Assembly (NCBI GenBank): GCA_947561715.1
Contig: OX387199.1
Span: forward strand, 18,791,001-18,855,000
Source: Ascidia mentula
Lineage: Eukaryota > Chordata > Ascidiacea > Phlebobranchia > Ascidiidae
Direction: 5' to 3'
DNA: 64,000 nt
Part shown: positions 23,786 through 33,851 of the stretch, piece after piece
Layout: the number at the start of each line of letters is the position of its first letter
Numbering within the stretch: the stretch's first letter is position 1
The notes under the pieces: generated by a model
Told to the model about the DNA's origin: nothing
Database searches by the model: none
What the model saw: only the letters and a program-made list of their open reading frames with translations
Program-made: the position numbers and the translations under genes

Positions 23786-25927
23786 ATGGCTTGGAAACAA
23801 GGACTCTTCGGCTGCTTCGGAAATATGGGGCTTTGCGTGTTGGCTTTCTGTGCGGCCCCACTTGCTATTGGAAAGAATGCTGAAGCCGTCGGCGAGGCGA
23901 GCTCTGTGCTGTGGGTAATCGCTGTTGAGGTCGCTCCTTGTATAGCTGGGGCCTTGCTCAGGGGGCTTGTCCGCAAGAAGAAGGTTAGTATCACAATCTT
24001 AATAGCAATTTTATTCGTAGGGACATAACAAACAAAACAAATTCAAAACAAACAGTAAAGCCCATCTAACTACTTACAATCGAAACGTCTGAGAAATAAA
24101 TTTCTTCAGTTTGTTACATGGACTTTACTTTTTTTTTGTAAATTTAATTCGTTATCGTGAGAGGTGTTCGGTCGCTTCGCAACGTGGCTAGAGCTAATGA
24201 CGATTGTACGTGTAACTTCACTTGCGAGTAAGTGAGGATCTGGCATGCCGAGAATCTAATATGTGTGGAATGACCTCGAAGTAGATCCGTTAAAAAAATG
24301 GCACTTTCAATTAACGAAACAAGTGCTTTGGTATTATCATTTGCTCGGTGTTATTTATTGCGTGCTGTTATTCAGAAAATACCAACATGGGGTTAATTTA
24401 TGATATAGAGGACCTTTACCAGCGAGCTGAACTTTAAAACTCATTAGGCCAAACACGGAATGTGCTCTCATCGTTTCGCGTTGTGATTTAAAAGCGTGGT
24501 TTGTGACCCTCTGCCCTTTTGTGAATCTCGCCATTATATCCGACTCTCAAGGGGAAAGTTGTGACGCAATTAGATTAACTACGGACAACTGCATTGTTTT
24601 GCTTTAAACGGTCACAACATATTTCTGTTGCGACGGCCGTTGCCTTCCTTATATACACCCTGCTCATCCCATGGACCATGCAAACAAATTTTTTTATTAA
24701 TGACAGTCAAATTTGTAAAGTCAACGACAAAAAAGATTTTTATGAGCAAAGTGGAGTTAATAATATGATTTCTGTGAGATGCAGACAAATGGCCGCTGTT
24801 TCGACGAACAAGGTCTCATCAGTGCAGCTTTTTGTGACTTTTCTAGACGACTTTGTCGACCAAACGGCCAGGCCTCGTAGGTCGAAACAGTGGCAATCTG
24901 TATGCAGCTCACAAAATATAAAGCTATTTTAAGCAATGTAAACGCCCAAGCAAAGACTTCCACCTATATAGTCACCACAAAGTGGAAGTCTTTGCTTGGC
25001 CGTTTGGTCAGCAAAGTCGTCTTTTAGTCACACCAGCTGCACTGATGAGACCTTTTAGGTCGGAACAGTGGCCATCTGTCTGCAGCTTATACACATTTAA
25101 AGCTATTTGTATAAACGCCAATTTCGTTACAACGTTGCCAAATACAATTACATCACATCTAGTGTGCGGAAATTGTGCAGTGAAAGGTCAAAGCGAGTGA
25201 AACATGTGACACGCTGAAGTTGCACCCATCGTATTTCACTAAACGCTGAAGCAAAACCCGTGAAATGAGTTATGGGCACACGTCATTGGTCGCTCGAGCA
25301 CCGCCCCTACGTCTATGTTTAACAATAACAATATCTCAGAGCCATTGCCTTCCGCGTGGCATTCGTAATGAATGGTGACTTTGCGCCGCCTTTGCGAACA
25401 TCCCAATAAAGAAAGAGTGGTTTGATTTCTACTGTGGCTCAAAAATTTCTATCAGGGGTGACACTTAACTCAATGTTTGAGTATGTAGTAATTATTTCCC
25501 ACATTTAATTCTCATCTACCTTATAATATTTTTATTTGATCTCTACACTTTGCTAGTAATTGTATAATGTAAACATTACTGGTTAACTATAATTATTTGC
25601 CAGAAGGGCCCTGTATACAAAACAATCATTGTATTCTTATGCAATTAATTAAACTTACAATGGTTATTAAAGTAATACTGTCATTTGTCCCTACACGCTT
25701 TCCTTGGGTTTCGCTGCCTAAATATCGATTTAAAAAAAAACGCAAATGAACTGTTTTTTGTTTCAATGCTGCAGGGTATAGAGGGTTCGTTCACTACAGA
25801 TGTGTTGATCTGGTTGTGTGTGCCCTGCTGCGCCCTCTGTCAGGAAGTGGCGGAAACTGGGAGTATGGACTATCTCCAACAGCCCGAGATGCAGGCGATG
25901 CAGCGCGAGGTCACCAACACATCTTAA
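23786..25927 (+). CDS. PLAC8-family (cornifelin-like) cysteine-motif protein
   Basis: Two exons, 23786-23983 and 25775-25927, joined in phase 0, give 116 residues, the usual family length. Family landmarks are in order: an N-terminal W-x-x-G-L-F-x-C (residues 3-10), the GKNAEAVGE segment (29-37), LLRG-x-x-RKKKGIEGS across the splice (57-71), and the core CVPCCALCQE (81-90). PLAC8 proteins are small, often membrane-associated, and linked to immune and epithelial functions, metal handling and cell size; the role here is unknown. Several cysteines usual in the middle of the family are absent (CAAPLAIG, VEVAPCIAG), so metal or acyl binding may differ. The start ATG at 23786 is chosen because the frame upstream has only a GTG. 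The intron carries hammerhead repeats. Confidence 0.88.
24777..24829 (-). ncRNA. Type I hammerhead ribozyme motif, copy 1 (canonical core)
   Basis: Read on the minus strand: stem I strand AGCTGCA (24823-24829), core CTGATGA (24816-24822), a short stem II closed by GAC/GTC, core GAAA (24799-24802), short stem III CAG/TTG, cleavage triplet GTC, then TGCATCT returning to stem I with one mismatch. All conserved core bases are present. Stem II is weak (3 bp). It lies in the PLAC8 intron, antisense to PLAC8. Confidence 0.75.
24871..24910 (+). ncRNA. 3' half of a hammerhead ribozyme motif (degenerate copy)
   Basis: It contains the right arm of stem II (AGGTC), core GAAA (24884-24887), stem III CAG/CTG with loop TGGCAAT, cleavage triplet GTA, and the stem I strand TGCAGCTC. 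The CTGATGA half is missing. It marks the 5' edge of the repeat unit ending in copy 2. Confidence 0.6.
24903..25080 (+). mobile_element. Retrozyme-like repeat unit between two hammerhead cleavage sites
   Basis: The distance from the cleavage point of the half motif (after 24902) to that of copy 2 (after 25080) is 178 bases, the size of small animal retrozymes. After 25080 the sequence resumes TGCAGCT, then TAAAGCTATTT and TAAACGCC, as at the start of the unit, so a second unit begins in tandem and breaks off at about 25120. Inside is a perfect inverted repeat of AAGCAAAGACTTCCAC with GTGGAAGTCTTTGCTT. The left flank 24777-24868 is an inverted relative of 25000-25087, so the locus is partly palindromic. 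It encodes no protein. Confidence 0.65.
25035..25087 (+). ncRNA. Type I hammerhead ribozyme motif, copy 2
   Basis: Stem I AGCTGCA (25035-25041) pairs perfectly over 7 bp with TGCAGCT (25081-25087). Core CTGATGA is at 25042-25048. Stem II GACCT/AGGTC is a perfect 5-bp hairpin. The second core block reads GGAA instead of GAAA (25062-25065). Stem III is CAG/CTG with loop TGGCCAT, and the cleavage triplet is GTC ending at 25080. The A-to-G change at core position 13 probably weakens or abolishes cleavage. Confidence 0.78.
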
Positions 25928-26966
25928 GAGCACCCCCAAATAACTCCGCAATGAACAAACTAACTATTGTTGCCTCACAATATATATTCTACTATAATAA
26001 CCCTAGTATGGCGACCCCCACACACGGGGAATTCCCTCTTTGATGCCTTTGTTCCCCCTTGAACTTGAACCGTCTTTGAACCAAGCCTTATTTCATGAAG
26101 ACCTCGTGACTCATGTCTCAAGGTCACTGCGTGCCCCCATGCGTGTTCTGGTTGCTTGAACGTTTTTCCTCGGCGCCAATAATCAAGTAAGAAAGCAATA
26201 TGTGTTCACAGGGGTTTCGATTTCAAACAAACATTGTTAACGCCTTGTATATAGTTGTGTGCATGTTGCTAGACACTTTCACGTCGTTATATACATGGTA
26301 AAGCAGGTTGCTTTCTATTTTTGTGGTATTAACTACCAACGCGTACTTAATGAGGTTTGGACGATTTCGCGCTCCACAGCGCCACCTCTCGGATTTGTTT
26401 GCCCTACCCGTAGCTTCAGTACTGATTAATGCACCATTGCGTAATGTACAACGTGCTAATTATTTACTAACACGCTATAATGTTACTGAGTCTTTGCATT
26501 TGAGTTTCATTGCATTGTAAACTTATTATTCGATCGACGTCCAAATTATTTGTCCCAAATCCTACTTAAAAGAGATTCTCCCACAATGTTGTCTGTTTTT
26601 GAAGTTAAACAGTTTATTACCAGGGTTAAAACTATAAGCTTTATTAGCTCGCTGCCCAGAAAAATTTACAGACGAAGTGTTGCTACAAAAAGGTGATACC
26701 ACCACTAAAACTTTTCTCTCTCCTTGAAAAGAAATTATTGCAATTTTGTGGAAGCTAAACTTTCACAGTGGGGAGAGGAGATGAAAGGGTCGTGAAAAAC
26801 TGTAGCTTGGTTTGAAATGTGAAGAAAACTTGTTTGCGAGTTTTCTGTTGAAAAACCCTTGTTAAAACTTTTATTGCCAAATTCGCATCGCTCACAATTT
26901 AACGCACGGCGTACGTTCGGCTCAAAAATAAATAAAAATAATCCAGGATTTCTTGCGCTTGGTCGG
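25928..26966. other. Spacer between the convergent PLAC8 and Rab32/38 genes
   Basis: It holds the 3' ends of both neighbours. I see no further coding exon. A clear AATAAA for PLAC8 was not found near its stop. Confidence 0.5.
26870..26875 (-). terminator. AATAAA poly(A) signal for Rab32/38
   Basis: TTTATT on the plus strand reads AATAAA on the minus strand, 92 bases after the Rab32/38 stop. It is the nearest canonical signal. Confidence 0.5.
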
Positions 26967-29334
26967 TCAACCGCAACAGTTACGCTTGGACTCATCCACG
27001 TGCATTCCGAGGTCGGTGATGTCTGGATCGCTCTCGTGCGGTGAATAATTTTTGTCGTTGACGAGGATTTGGTTGACAAGAAACTTCGCCGCTTCGTCAA
27101 TATTCACATTCGACTTAAACAAAAGAATTTTTAAACTTTGCTAATTTCTGTTCATCTTTCTTGAGAATTAGGTATATTGGGTTGCCACAAGATGTACCAA
27201 AAAATTGAATCGAGAAATTCTTTTCGCTGAAAATATAATGAACCCCGCTAATGAATTATTTTAACACGTGTATGGCCCTAAAGGTTGTTGGAATACTGAA
27301 TTTTAAGCATGCCGGGGCGTTCCCAACCCATGTAACAAAAATATATTAAAAAGCCTATTGTCTCAAAACATACTAGCGATATCTGGATGATTTTTTTGCT
27401 ATCGGAGGGTGTTTTATTAATTCGAAGAAAATTCACCTTTGCTGAGGTTTCAAACCAAGCGGCGAATCCTTTCTCTTTGCAATATTTGTCCATTTGATCC
27501 TTGTTTCTTGTCAAGCCTTCCTTCATTTCGTCACACTTGTTGCCTAGCAACACAGCAGGAATGCTTTTGCCATCTGGAAGCATCACCTGTGCGGAAGAAC
27601 GAGACAAGTTTTGTAAATTCGCATTAAAAAATACGGCAAGAAGTTTTGTATTTATGTGTAATAAACCATTAATTTGAAGTGTGAAGTTATTTGAACAAAC
27701 GTTTAATTAAAGAGCTCAACAATTTGATTTGTAATGCAAGCATTTCTCAGGCCCATGTTTTTATATGCAAAAGCAATTGTAAATATATTTTCATAATGCA
27801 TCTTTATAATTAATACAAGAAAACTTTAGGATTATAAACCAAAAGGTTTGTAGTTGTACTGCTTTGAAACAAAGGGCTTTGAAACGCTCACGTGACCGAT
27901 CCACATGAGAAATTTAAACAGAAACAAAGCGTTTCTTATGGTGGAACATCTGACATTAGTTGGACATTCTGATGATTGTTTCTCAAAATCACTTTATAGT
28001 GTTATATGGTACTGTTTCTATCAGACATTGTATATTTATGGGGAAAACCAAAAATCCTCTTTTTTAAGAACTGTTCTTCATACTTAAAAAGTCGAGTCTA
28101 TTTTATTTTAAACGACGTTTTGTCTGCCATCCGGCGTGATTCTTCAGGGTTTTGGCGTAAGAATTCACCGTCGGGTAAAATTAAACAGAAGGACTGTTTT
28201 TTTTTCCAAATTTTATTGCATGGGTGGAATATTCTATTATACCTTGCTATCAAGGTCGTTTTTCCATTTTGCAACAGCTTCAAATGTGGAAGCTCTCGTG
28301 ACGTCAAAGACCACAAAGGCACCAACGGCTTCTCTGTAGTAAACCCGGGTCATGTTGCCAAACCGCTCCTGACCTGGGGTTAAATAAACAAAGGTCTCAA
28401 CAGTTGTATGCAGGGTTACCAAAGGTCAAACACTGACAGGTGGAAAGCTTTTGTTTTACTGCTTTCCAAGAATGGAAAGTGACGCTCCAAGTCACTGATG
28501 CATGAACTGATGTTTCGAAATTTAGTGTATTTTATAATCATGCAACAACATAAATAAATTGTGTAAGCTGCAGACAGATGGCCACTGCTTCGACCTAAAT
28601 AGTCTCATCAGTGCAGCAGACGACTTTGCTGTCTAATCACCGTCATCCGTTAGGCACCAAGCCAAAACACTATGGCTAAGCAAAGCTCAACCAATATAAA
28701 TAAAGTTATGTTTTTCAAGTTTTGTTTTTTTATTTTGTTTTGCCGTTTTGTTTTATTTATTTTAACCGCGGCAAAACGGTTAAATCACCTGCTATGTCCC
28801 ACAGTTGTAGTCGAACCAATGTGTCGTCGTTCCAATGAATGACCTTGAGAGCAAAGTCAACGCCAATGGTCGCTCGATAATGTTGGGAAAATATTTGGTG
28901 CACGTATCTCTTTATCACACTGGTCTTTCCAACGCCTAAATCTCCAATAACCAAAACCTTGAAGTGAAAAATATCGTTTGTAATTCTGTCTCAAAAATAT
29001 TCTTCGTGCAAAAACCTTATTTTAAATTTGTATTTAAAACGATAATTCCAATGACACAGTTAGGGGGTAGATAAACTTTAAAGTAACGCATTCATATACG
29101 CAAAATGTTGCAGAAAGTCTGCAATAAAAACAAAGTTCATGTCAACTTGTAAGTAAATAAACGTAACGTACAATACAAATATTAGAAATGCTGTTTATCG
29201 TGAAGCTTTATTGGCTATATTTTGACTTTTTTGCAAATGTTAGTATTTAAAAGAGGTAATTATGTTAAAAGATTTCCATTTCACATAACGTTGCAGTCGC
29301 TCACCTTAAACAGATATTCCTTTTTTTCTTCCAT
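26967..29334 (-). CDS. Rab32/38: Rab32/Rab38 small GTPase
   Basis: Minus-strand exons in order: 29305-29334, 28789-28957, 28243-28373, 27437-27586, 26967-27113, all phase-consistent, giving 208 residues. GTPase motifs: GDLGVGKT (15-22), the effector region [24 protein letters not shown] (63-73), NKCD (126-129) and ETSAK (156-160). The IGVDFALKV and [16 protein letters not shown] segments identify the Rab32/38 subfamily, which directs traffic to lysosome-related organelles such as melanosomes; in ascidians it is associated with the pigment cells of the larval sense organs. The C-terminus ends CCG, a site for geranylgeranylation. The ten-codon first exon is typical of a Rab start. Introns are short; the third carries a hammerhead copy. 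No defect is seen. Confidence 0.95.
28567..28617 (-). ncRNA. Type I hammerhead ribozyme motif, copy 3 (in a Rab32/38 intron)
   Basis: Minus-strand order: stem I GCTGCA pairing with TGCAGC (6 bp), core CTGATGA (28605-28611), stem II GACT/GGTC with one wobble, core GAAG, stem III CAG/CTG with loop TGGCCAT, cleavage triplet GTC. Only the helix-closing A of GAAA is changed, to G, which can still wobble-pair. It is on the same strand as Rab32/38, so the intron RNA would contain it. Upstream it shares AGCAAAGTCGTC with copy 2. Confidence 0.72.
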
Positions 29335-31211
29335 TTTGAATTAAAAGATTTTCACGTAAACTGTACAGTGTAGTTAACCTAACAGCCTGCTTAAATACAA
29401 CGTTTTATTTGTGTTGTTTCAACAAATAAACCCTTTTCCAATCATTTTATATTGTTTTGCAGCCACGTCAAACCGATATGTCTTAACCTTGTCCAAGAAT
29501 TATGACTGTGCTCTGAAAACTAGCTTTATAAAGTTTATTTAGGCGATTCATATTAGAAGTAATATGACAAGCTACTCGCTTTGCTTAAATGTCAAATAAT
29601 TTGTTAATTGTTACTTTTTGTGTTTTTGGTGACAACCTGTCTGGATATTCAAAGTGGATATTTGTGACAGTTTGCTTTATACTCGTATACTCAGTGTTGA
29701 TTTACATCCTACTTTCACTGACCTTTGTGACTGTGGGACCAGCATAGAGATTGGCAAATAACGTAACATGAGGAGACATGCAATTCGCCAAAATCGATAA
29801 TTATGAAATCCCTGCTACCTTTTTGGTCATTAACTGGAATACATCAATATTTTTTGAAAACAAATTTTATGCCAGACCTGACTCTTGATTTCCGTCGGCG
29901 CCGCAAAACAAAAAAAATCACACACTTTTTGCCGTAATCCGTACAGAAAGGCTCTTTTGACAATAATATTTATAAATATTAACGTTTCTGTTGCTATGCA
30001 GCATGTTATGACTTATACTAAACCATATTATTGTCGAAAAGCCTCAAATAAGCTTAGATGGCAAATGCAAAATCCGCATCACCAAACAACAGTCGGCGAA
30101 TATTTGTCTGAAAACCAAATGTGTCAGTTGCTATGATTATGTTGCTTGTACAACGTAGTAACCATATGGACACTCTGATCTCATGACGTTTTTCACCCTG
30201 CCAGTCCATTCACTTAAATCAACGACAACCATCACGTGTTGTTGCATCTGCGTTTCGACACCAAGTCGACTCAAAGCTAAACTGTGATTGCTTGTGTAAA
30301 GTTCCTCACATTGCTGCAAGTACGATCTTGAACGAACAATGGCGCAAGTAACTGTGTTGGCGCAACTGCTTGTATTATTTGCACATGCACTTATAGCAGT
30401 GCCAAAATAATGCGCGAAAAAGTCAAAGATTAACTTGCCTCGTGACCGACACAAATCATTATGACGTCATAGAGCAGGATAGCTGTCGGAACGCATTTTG
30501 GAACTGACCCATTGTTAAGGCGATTGTTGCTTGTCAGCTTCAAAGTACAGACGGATACAGTTGGGATATTATGGTGTAATAGAATATTGCCTTTATAGCT
30601 GGGACTTATATTAGCGGGGATTTTCGCAGCTTTACGAGGATTAAACAGATGGGTAACTTCTGTTACAATCTTTGGGTTTTAAAATCGCTGTGACTTCCTT
30701 TTCATATGATGTCGTTGCTGTTTGTTTAACGAGGCTGACTAGTGTGGTTTTGCACATTTATAGCAGATGCGGTAAAAACAATCATTTACACCAGACCAAT
30801 AAACAACATGTGATTAAACCAATCTTTTCTGTCATTTGTTTCGTTGAAATTAAAATATAATCAGCTTTCGTTTTCTGTCTCGTAGTAAAAATTTCCCCTT
30901 ATATCTGTGTGTTTACCACAGGTTGTACTTCTATCCAAAACCACATAGGCTAACAGATTTGCCATTTTTAAGCATTAAAAAAGAAATCCTAATTATAAAA
31001 TTAATGGCAGTACAAGTTGCCCCCGAGTGTCTGATACATCTTCACGCGTTTCGCCAACAACCTGCCGTTACTGTTACCAAACAAAATTATAATACGTTTG
31101 TTTTTTGGTTAGATCGGTAGTATAATAATTTACCCAAACAATTTGCATCGATTACATTGCATTTTCCGCACATATAACTTATATGTAAAGCATTTATTTT
31201 ACAATAGAGCT
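29335..31211. other. Rab32/38 upstream region and spacer
   Basis: It should contain the Rab32/38 promoter, of interest for pigment-cell expression. No coding exon, clear TATA box or repeat was recognised. TGACGTCA occurs at about 30464. Confidence 0.5.
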
Positions 31212-31217
31212 TTTATT
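31212..31217 (-). terminator. AATAAA poly(A) signal for the TLC-like gene
   Basis: AATAAA on the minus strand 11 bases after the stop codon, implying a very short 3' UTR. Confidence 0.5.
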
Positions 31218-31228
31218 TCGTCGATTAA

Positions 31229-32254
31229 TCAGCAATTGTCTATTGAATAACCGCTCATCATGGACGTAAGTTTCCATGTGAAATCCCTGCCGGATTTAGC
31301 AGGGCAATCCAACTTCGCTTTGATGGTTAGGCCCACAAGGACCCACAGGGCCGTTCCAAGATGCAAGATAGCCGTTGCGACGTACGCAGTGTCGCGTATT
31401 AAGATTTCTGTGTTTAGAATCCACTTTAGCAGGTAAGAACCACACAGACATCGCACAAAAACGAAGGCAACGCAATGCAACAGGGAGAGATTCTGTTGCA
31501 AATTCGTGCTGGCGCGGTTTTCGCTTCTTAGTCCTCTCTCGCGTCTCCATGCGGCCACACCTATAGCCACAGCACTACCACAGTCTGAAACTTGGTTCCT
31601 AATACATTCCTCTGGCCTTACATGTCCTTTAGATTGCCTCGAAACCCGTAAAATCTGCAGAAGATTGCTGAAAATAAATGGCAACTCGTGAGCGACGAAA
31701 GCGGCCGTCAACAACCACCCGATTTCTGAGTTCTTGCCCAGTAGGTGATGCGCGAGAGCTTTTCGATGCGACTGAGTTGGCTTATTCCAGGACGATGAAG
31801 GGTGCAGATCCATTAACATCGGAATGACTGCATTACGCCATACAGACATCTCATTAGAAAGAGCCCTAAGGCTCAAGGCCACCATGGAGGTTGCCAGAAA
31901 GCCGTGGAAAAGGTTTCTTGTACTTGCCTGTTTTTCCAAACTTCCTTTTACTGTAAAACGATCTTGCAATTTCCAGTACATCTCATACAGCTGGTACCCA
32001 AGTGAACATAAGTACAGTGATGAATGGGCTTCAACGTCATGCTGGTCAGTGATATGCAAGAAGGCCGCCCAAGCCACAATCAGCACGGAATGTGTAAACG
32101 CCAAAACAATACGAATCAGATGATCGACCTGATTTTGAGTACCAGTCAACAGGCGTATTGTAAACGATGGAAGCTGGTGCACAATTGTCCAACAGGCAAC
32201 AGTCAAAACAGACTGGACCAGATTTTGATGCACCAGACAAATTAACAGAATCAT
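31229..32254 (-). CDS. Intronless multi-pass membrane protein, TLC-domain-like
   Basis: One uninterrupted frame of 341 residues beginning at ATG, with an in-frame stop 18 bases upstream, so the ORF looks complete. About seven hydrophobic segments are visible, near residues 3-27, 46-67, 78-92, 113-131, 176-200, 257-279 and 287-311. A block resembling the TLC fold (TRAM, LAG1, CLN8 family: lipid sensing or ceramide-related enzymes) reads: FTHSVLIVAWAAF, then SLGYQLYEMYWKL, then NLFHGF, then NEMSVWRN in place of the E-x-S-x-x-F-x-N-x-R motif. This is a pattern judgement, not a search, and the catalytic His pair of ceramide synthases is not seen. A single exon in an intron-rich neighbourhood may mean a retrocopy. 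The function is unknown. Confidence 0.7.
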   Translation of the reverse strand: MILLICLVHQNLVQSVLTVACWTIVHQLPSFTIRLLTGTQNQVDHLIRIVLAFTHSVLIVAWAAFLHITDQHDVEAHSSLYLCSLGYQLYEMYWKLQDRFTVKGSLEKQASTRNLFHGFLATSMVALSLRALSNEMSVWRNAVIPMLMDLHPSSSWNKPTQSHRKALAHHLLGKNSEIGWLLTAAFVAHELPFIFSNLLQILRVSRQSKGHVRPEECIRNQVSDCGSAVAIGVAAWRRERGLRSENRASTNLQQNLSLLHCVAFVFVRCLCGSYLLKWILNTEILIRDTAYVATAILHLGTALWVLVGLTIKAKLDCPAKSGRDFTWKLTSMMSGYSIDNC

Positions 32255-33806
32255 TGTGCTGGCTAAGATTTAACTGTTAACTAATCCGTAGTTAAAAACA
32301 ATCCTTTTGTCTACTTCAAAAAGATTTTATTACATCACAATGAAATTGTTGCGTCAACTATCCGCCGTAAGCAAGCAGTTTTGCATTGTTTACAAACACC
32401 ATACTTACATTTTACTACAGCCAAAAACGTGTAATTAGTCGCACATGGCAGCAAAGCCACAAACACAGGAACAGGATATGCAAGGATATGGCTCAGCTGC
32501 TGTCAACGATGGACAACAACACCTAACAATACCAAACACGTGGCTTGTGCGCCGCGGGTAGACTTCGAGATAAAAAAGAAATAAGCGAAACTAAAAGGAT
32601 ATATCCGGAGAAAGGGCAGGGCACGACTAAACACACTTCGCGCTTGTAACACCAAATTCCTGATGACGTAAATCATGGCCAAGGCGGTTGTTGCTGCTTG
32701 TTTTAGAGATGTGATCACTACATAACATTTATTTTTCCTTGGAACTGCTTAAAGGTAGATGACCTGTGAGGCTCAGTAAACCAGACTTATAACACTTTCA
32801 TAAGTGTTGCAAATTAAAACTTAGCCAAGAGTATTTCTGAACTTGAACTTTGCACATTGTTTGACTGCATTTTGTGGAAAAATATGTTCAGTCATAATCT
32901 TGCATTAATTGGGAAAATTTCGTTGTGTCCACATGTAATGACAGAATAACAATCGAGAAGGCTATCCGTTTTTACACACGATGTGGCAAGTCGGCACTCG
33001 GCAGCAACTAGTAAAAAATGCTTGCAGCACTGATAACTGAACACGCATCCAGCGCGTGATCAGGTTTATTGTCGGTCAAAAGACGTTCACGCCCCCTTCT
33101 ATAGCGAGAAAAACATTGCATATTTACTCCCGCGGGGTACAGGCATCGTGAAATAGTGGCGGCAATTGAAAAAAACTCTTGCGGAACGAAAAGAAACGAA
33201 TTTGTTGCTCGCCAGCCGCCGGACGAACAGAAAACCACAGAAAATAAACATTCCAGAAAAAAAGGAGAGCGGCGGAAAAGAGGAGACGCGCCCACTGATC
33301 GGATTGGTTGATGCCGAAAGAGTGAGATAATAAAAGAAACAAAAGTGGATTTAAGCGAGCGGATAGAGTGGTTGAAGCAAGCGCGTAAACAACTTCGCGA
33401 ACAGCATGGCCGTCGTTTCGGCTGCGGGCATGCACTAGAACGATTTGTTCGCGTTTTCTTTCGCTAATTACGCCACATTGCACTGAAACAAGTGATAATT
33501 TAGAGCAAAGTTTTTGGACAAGGCAACAGGTTAAGTAGCCAGTTGTTGGTTTCTAATCGATTGCATATTTGTGACCTAGCAGATCAAGGTTTTGATTGTT
33601 GTTGCTTGCTTGTAAAATACGTAGTAGTCGAGAATTGACAACGTATTTTTCTCATAATCTTTAGCATTCCCGCGTACTTGTTAATATTAGCTGTTAAGTG
33701 TACTTGTTTGCTCTGACGCTGAAGCCATTTGTGGTCATTTGCCGAAAGTCCGAACTTCGCTCACCCGTCGCAGAGAAATAACCACAGTTCAATCGAGTTC
33801 GAACAA
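32255..33806. other. Divergent promoter region between the TLC-like gene and headcase
   Basis: The two genes point away from each other, so both promoters should lie here. No further coding exon is supported. The last few hundred bases before 33807 are probably headcase 5' leader. Confidence 0.5.
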
Positions 33807-33851
33807 ATGCACCAGAAGAAAAATGCCGACAAAACGAAATCGAAAAGATAG
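33807..33851 (+). promoter_or_regulatory. Upstream ORF overlapping the headcase start codon
   Basis: An ATG at 33807 opens a 14-residue frame that stops at 33849-33851, overlapping the headcase ATG at 33823 in another frame. If translated it would lower headcase initiation. Its use depends on the transcript start. Confidence 0.4.
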
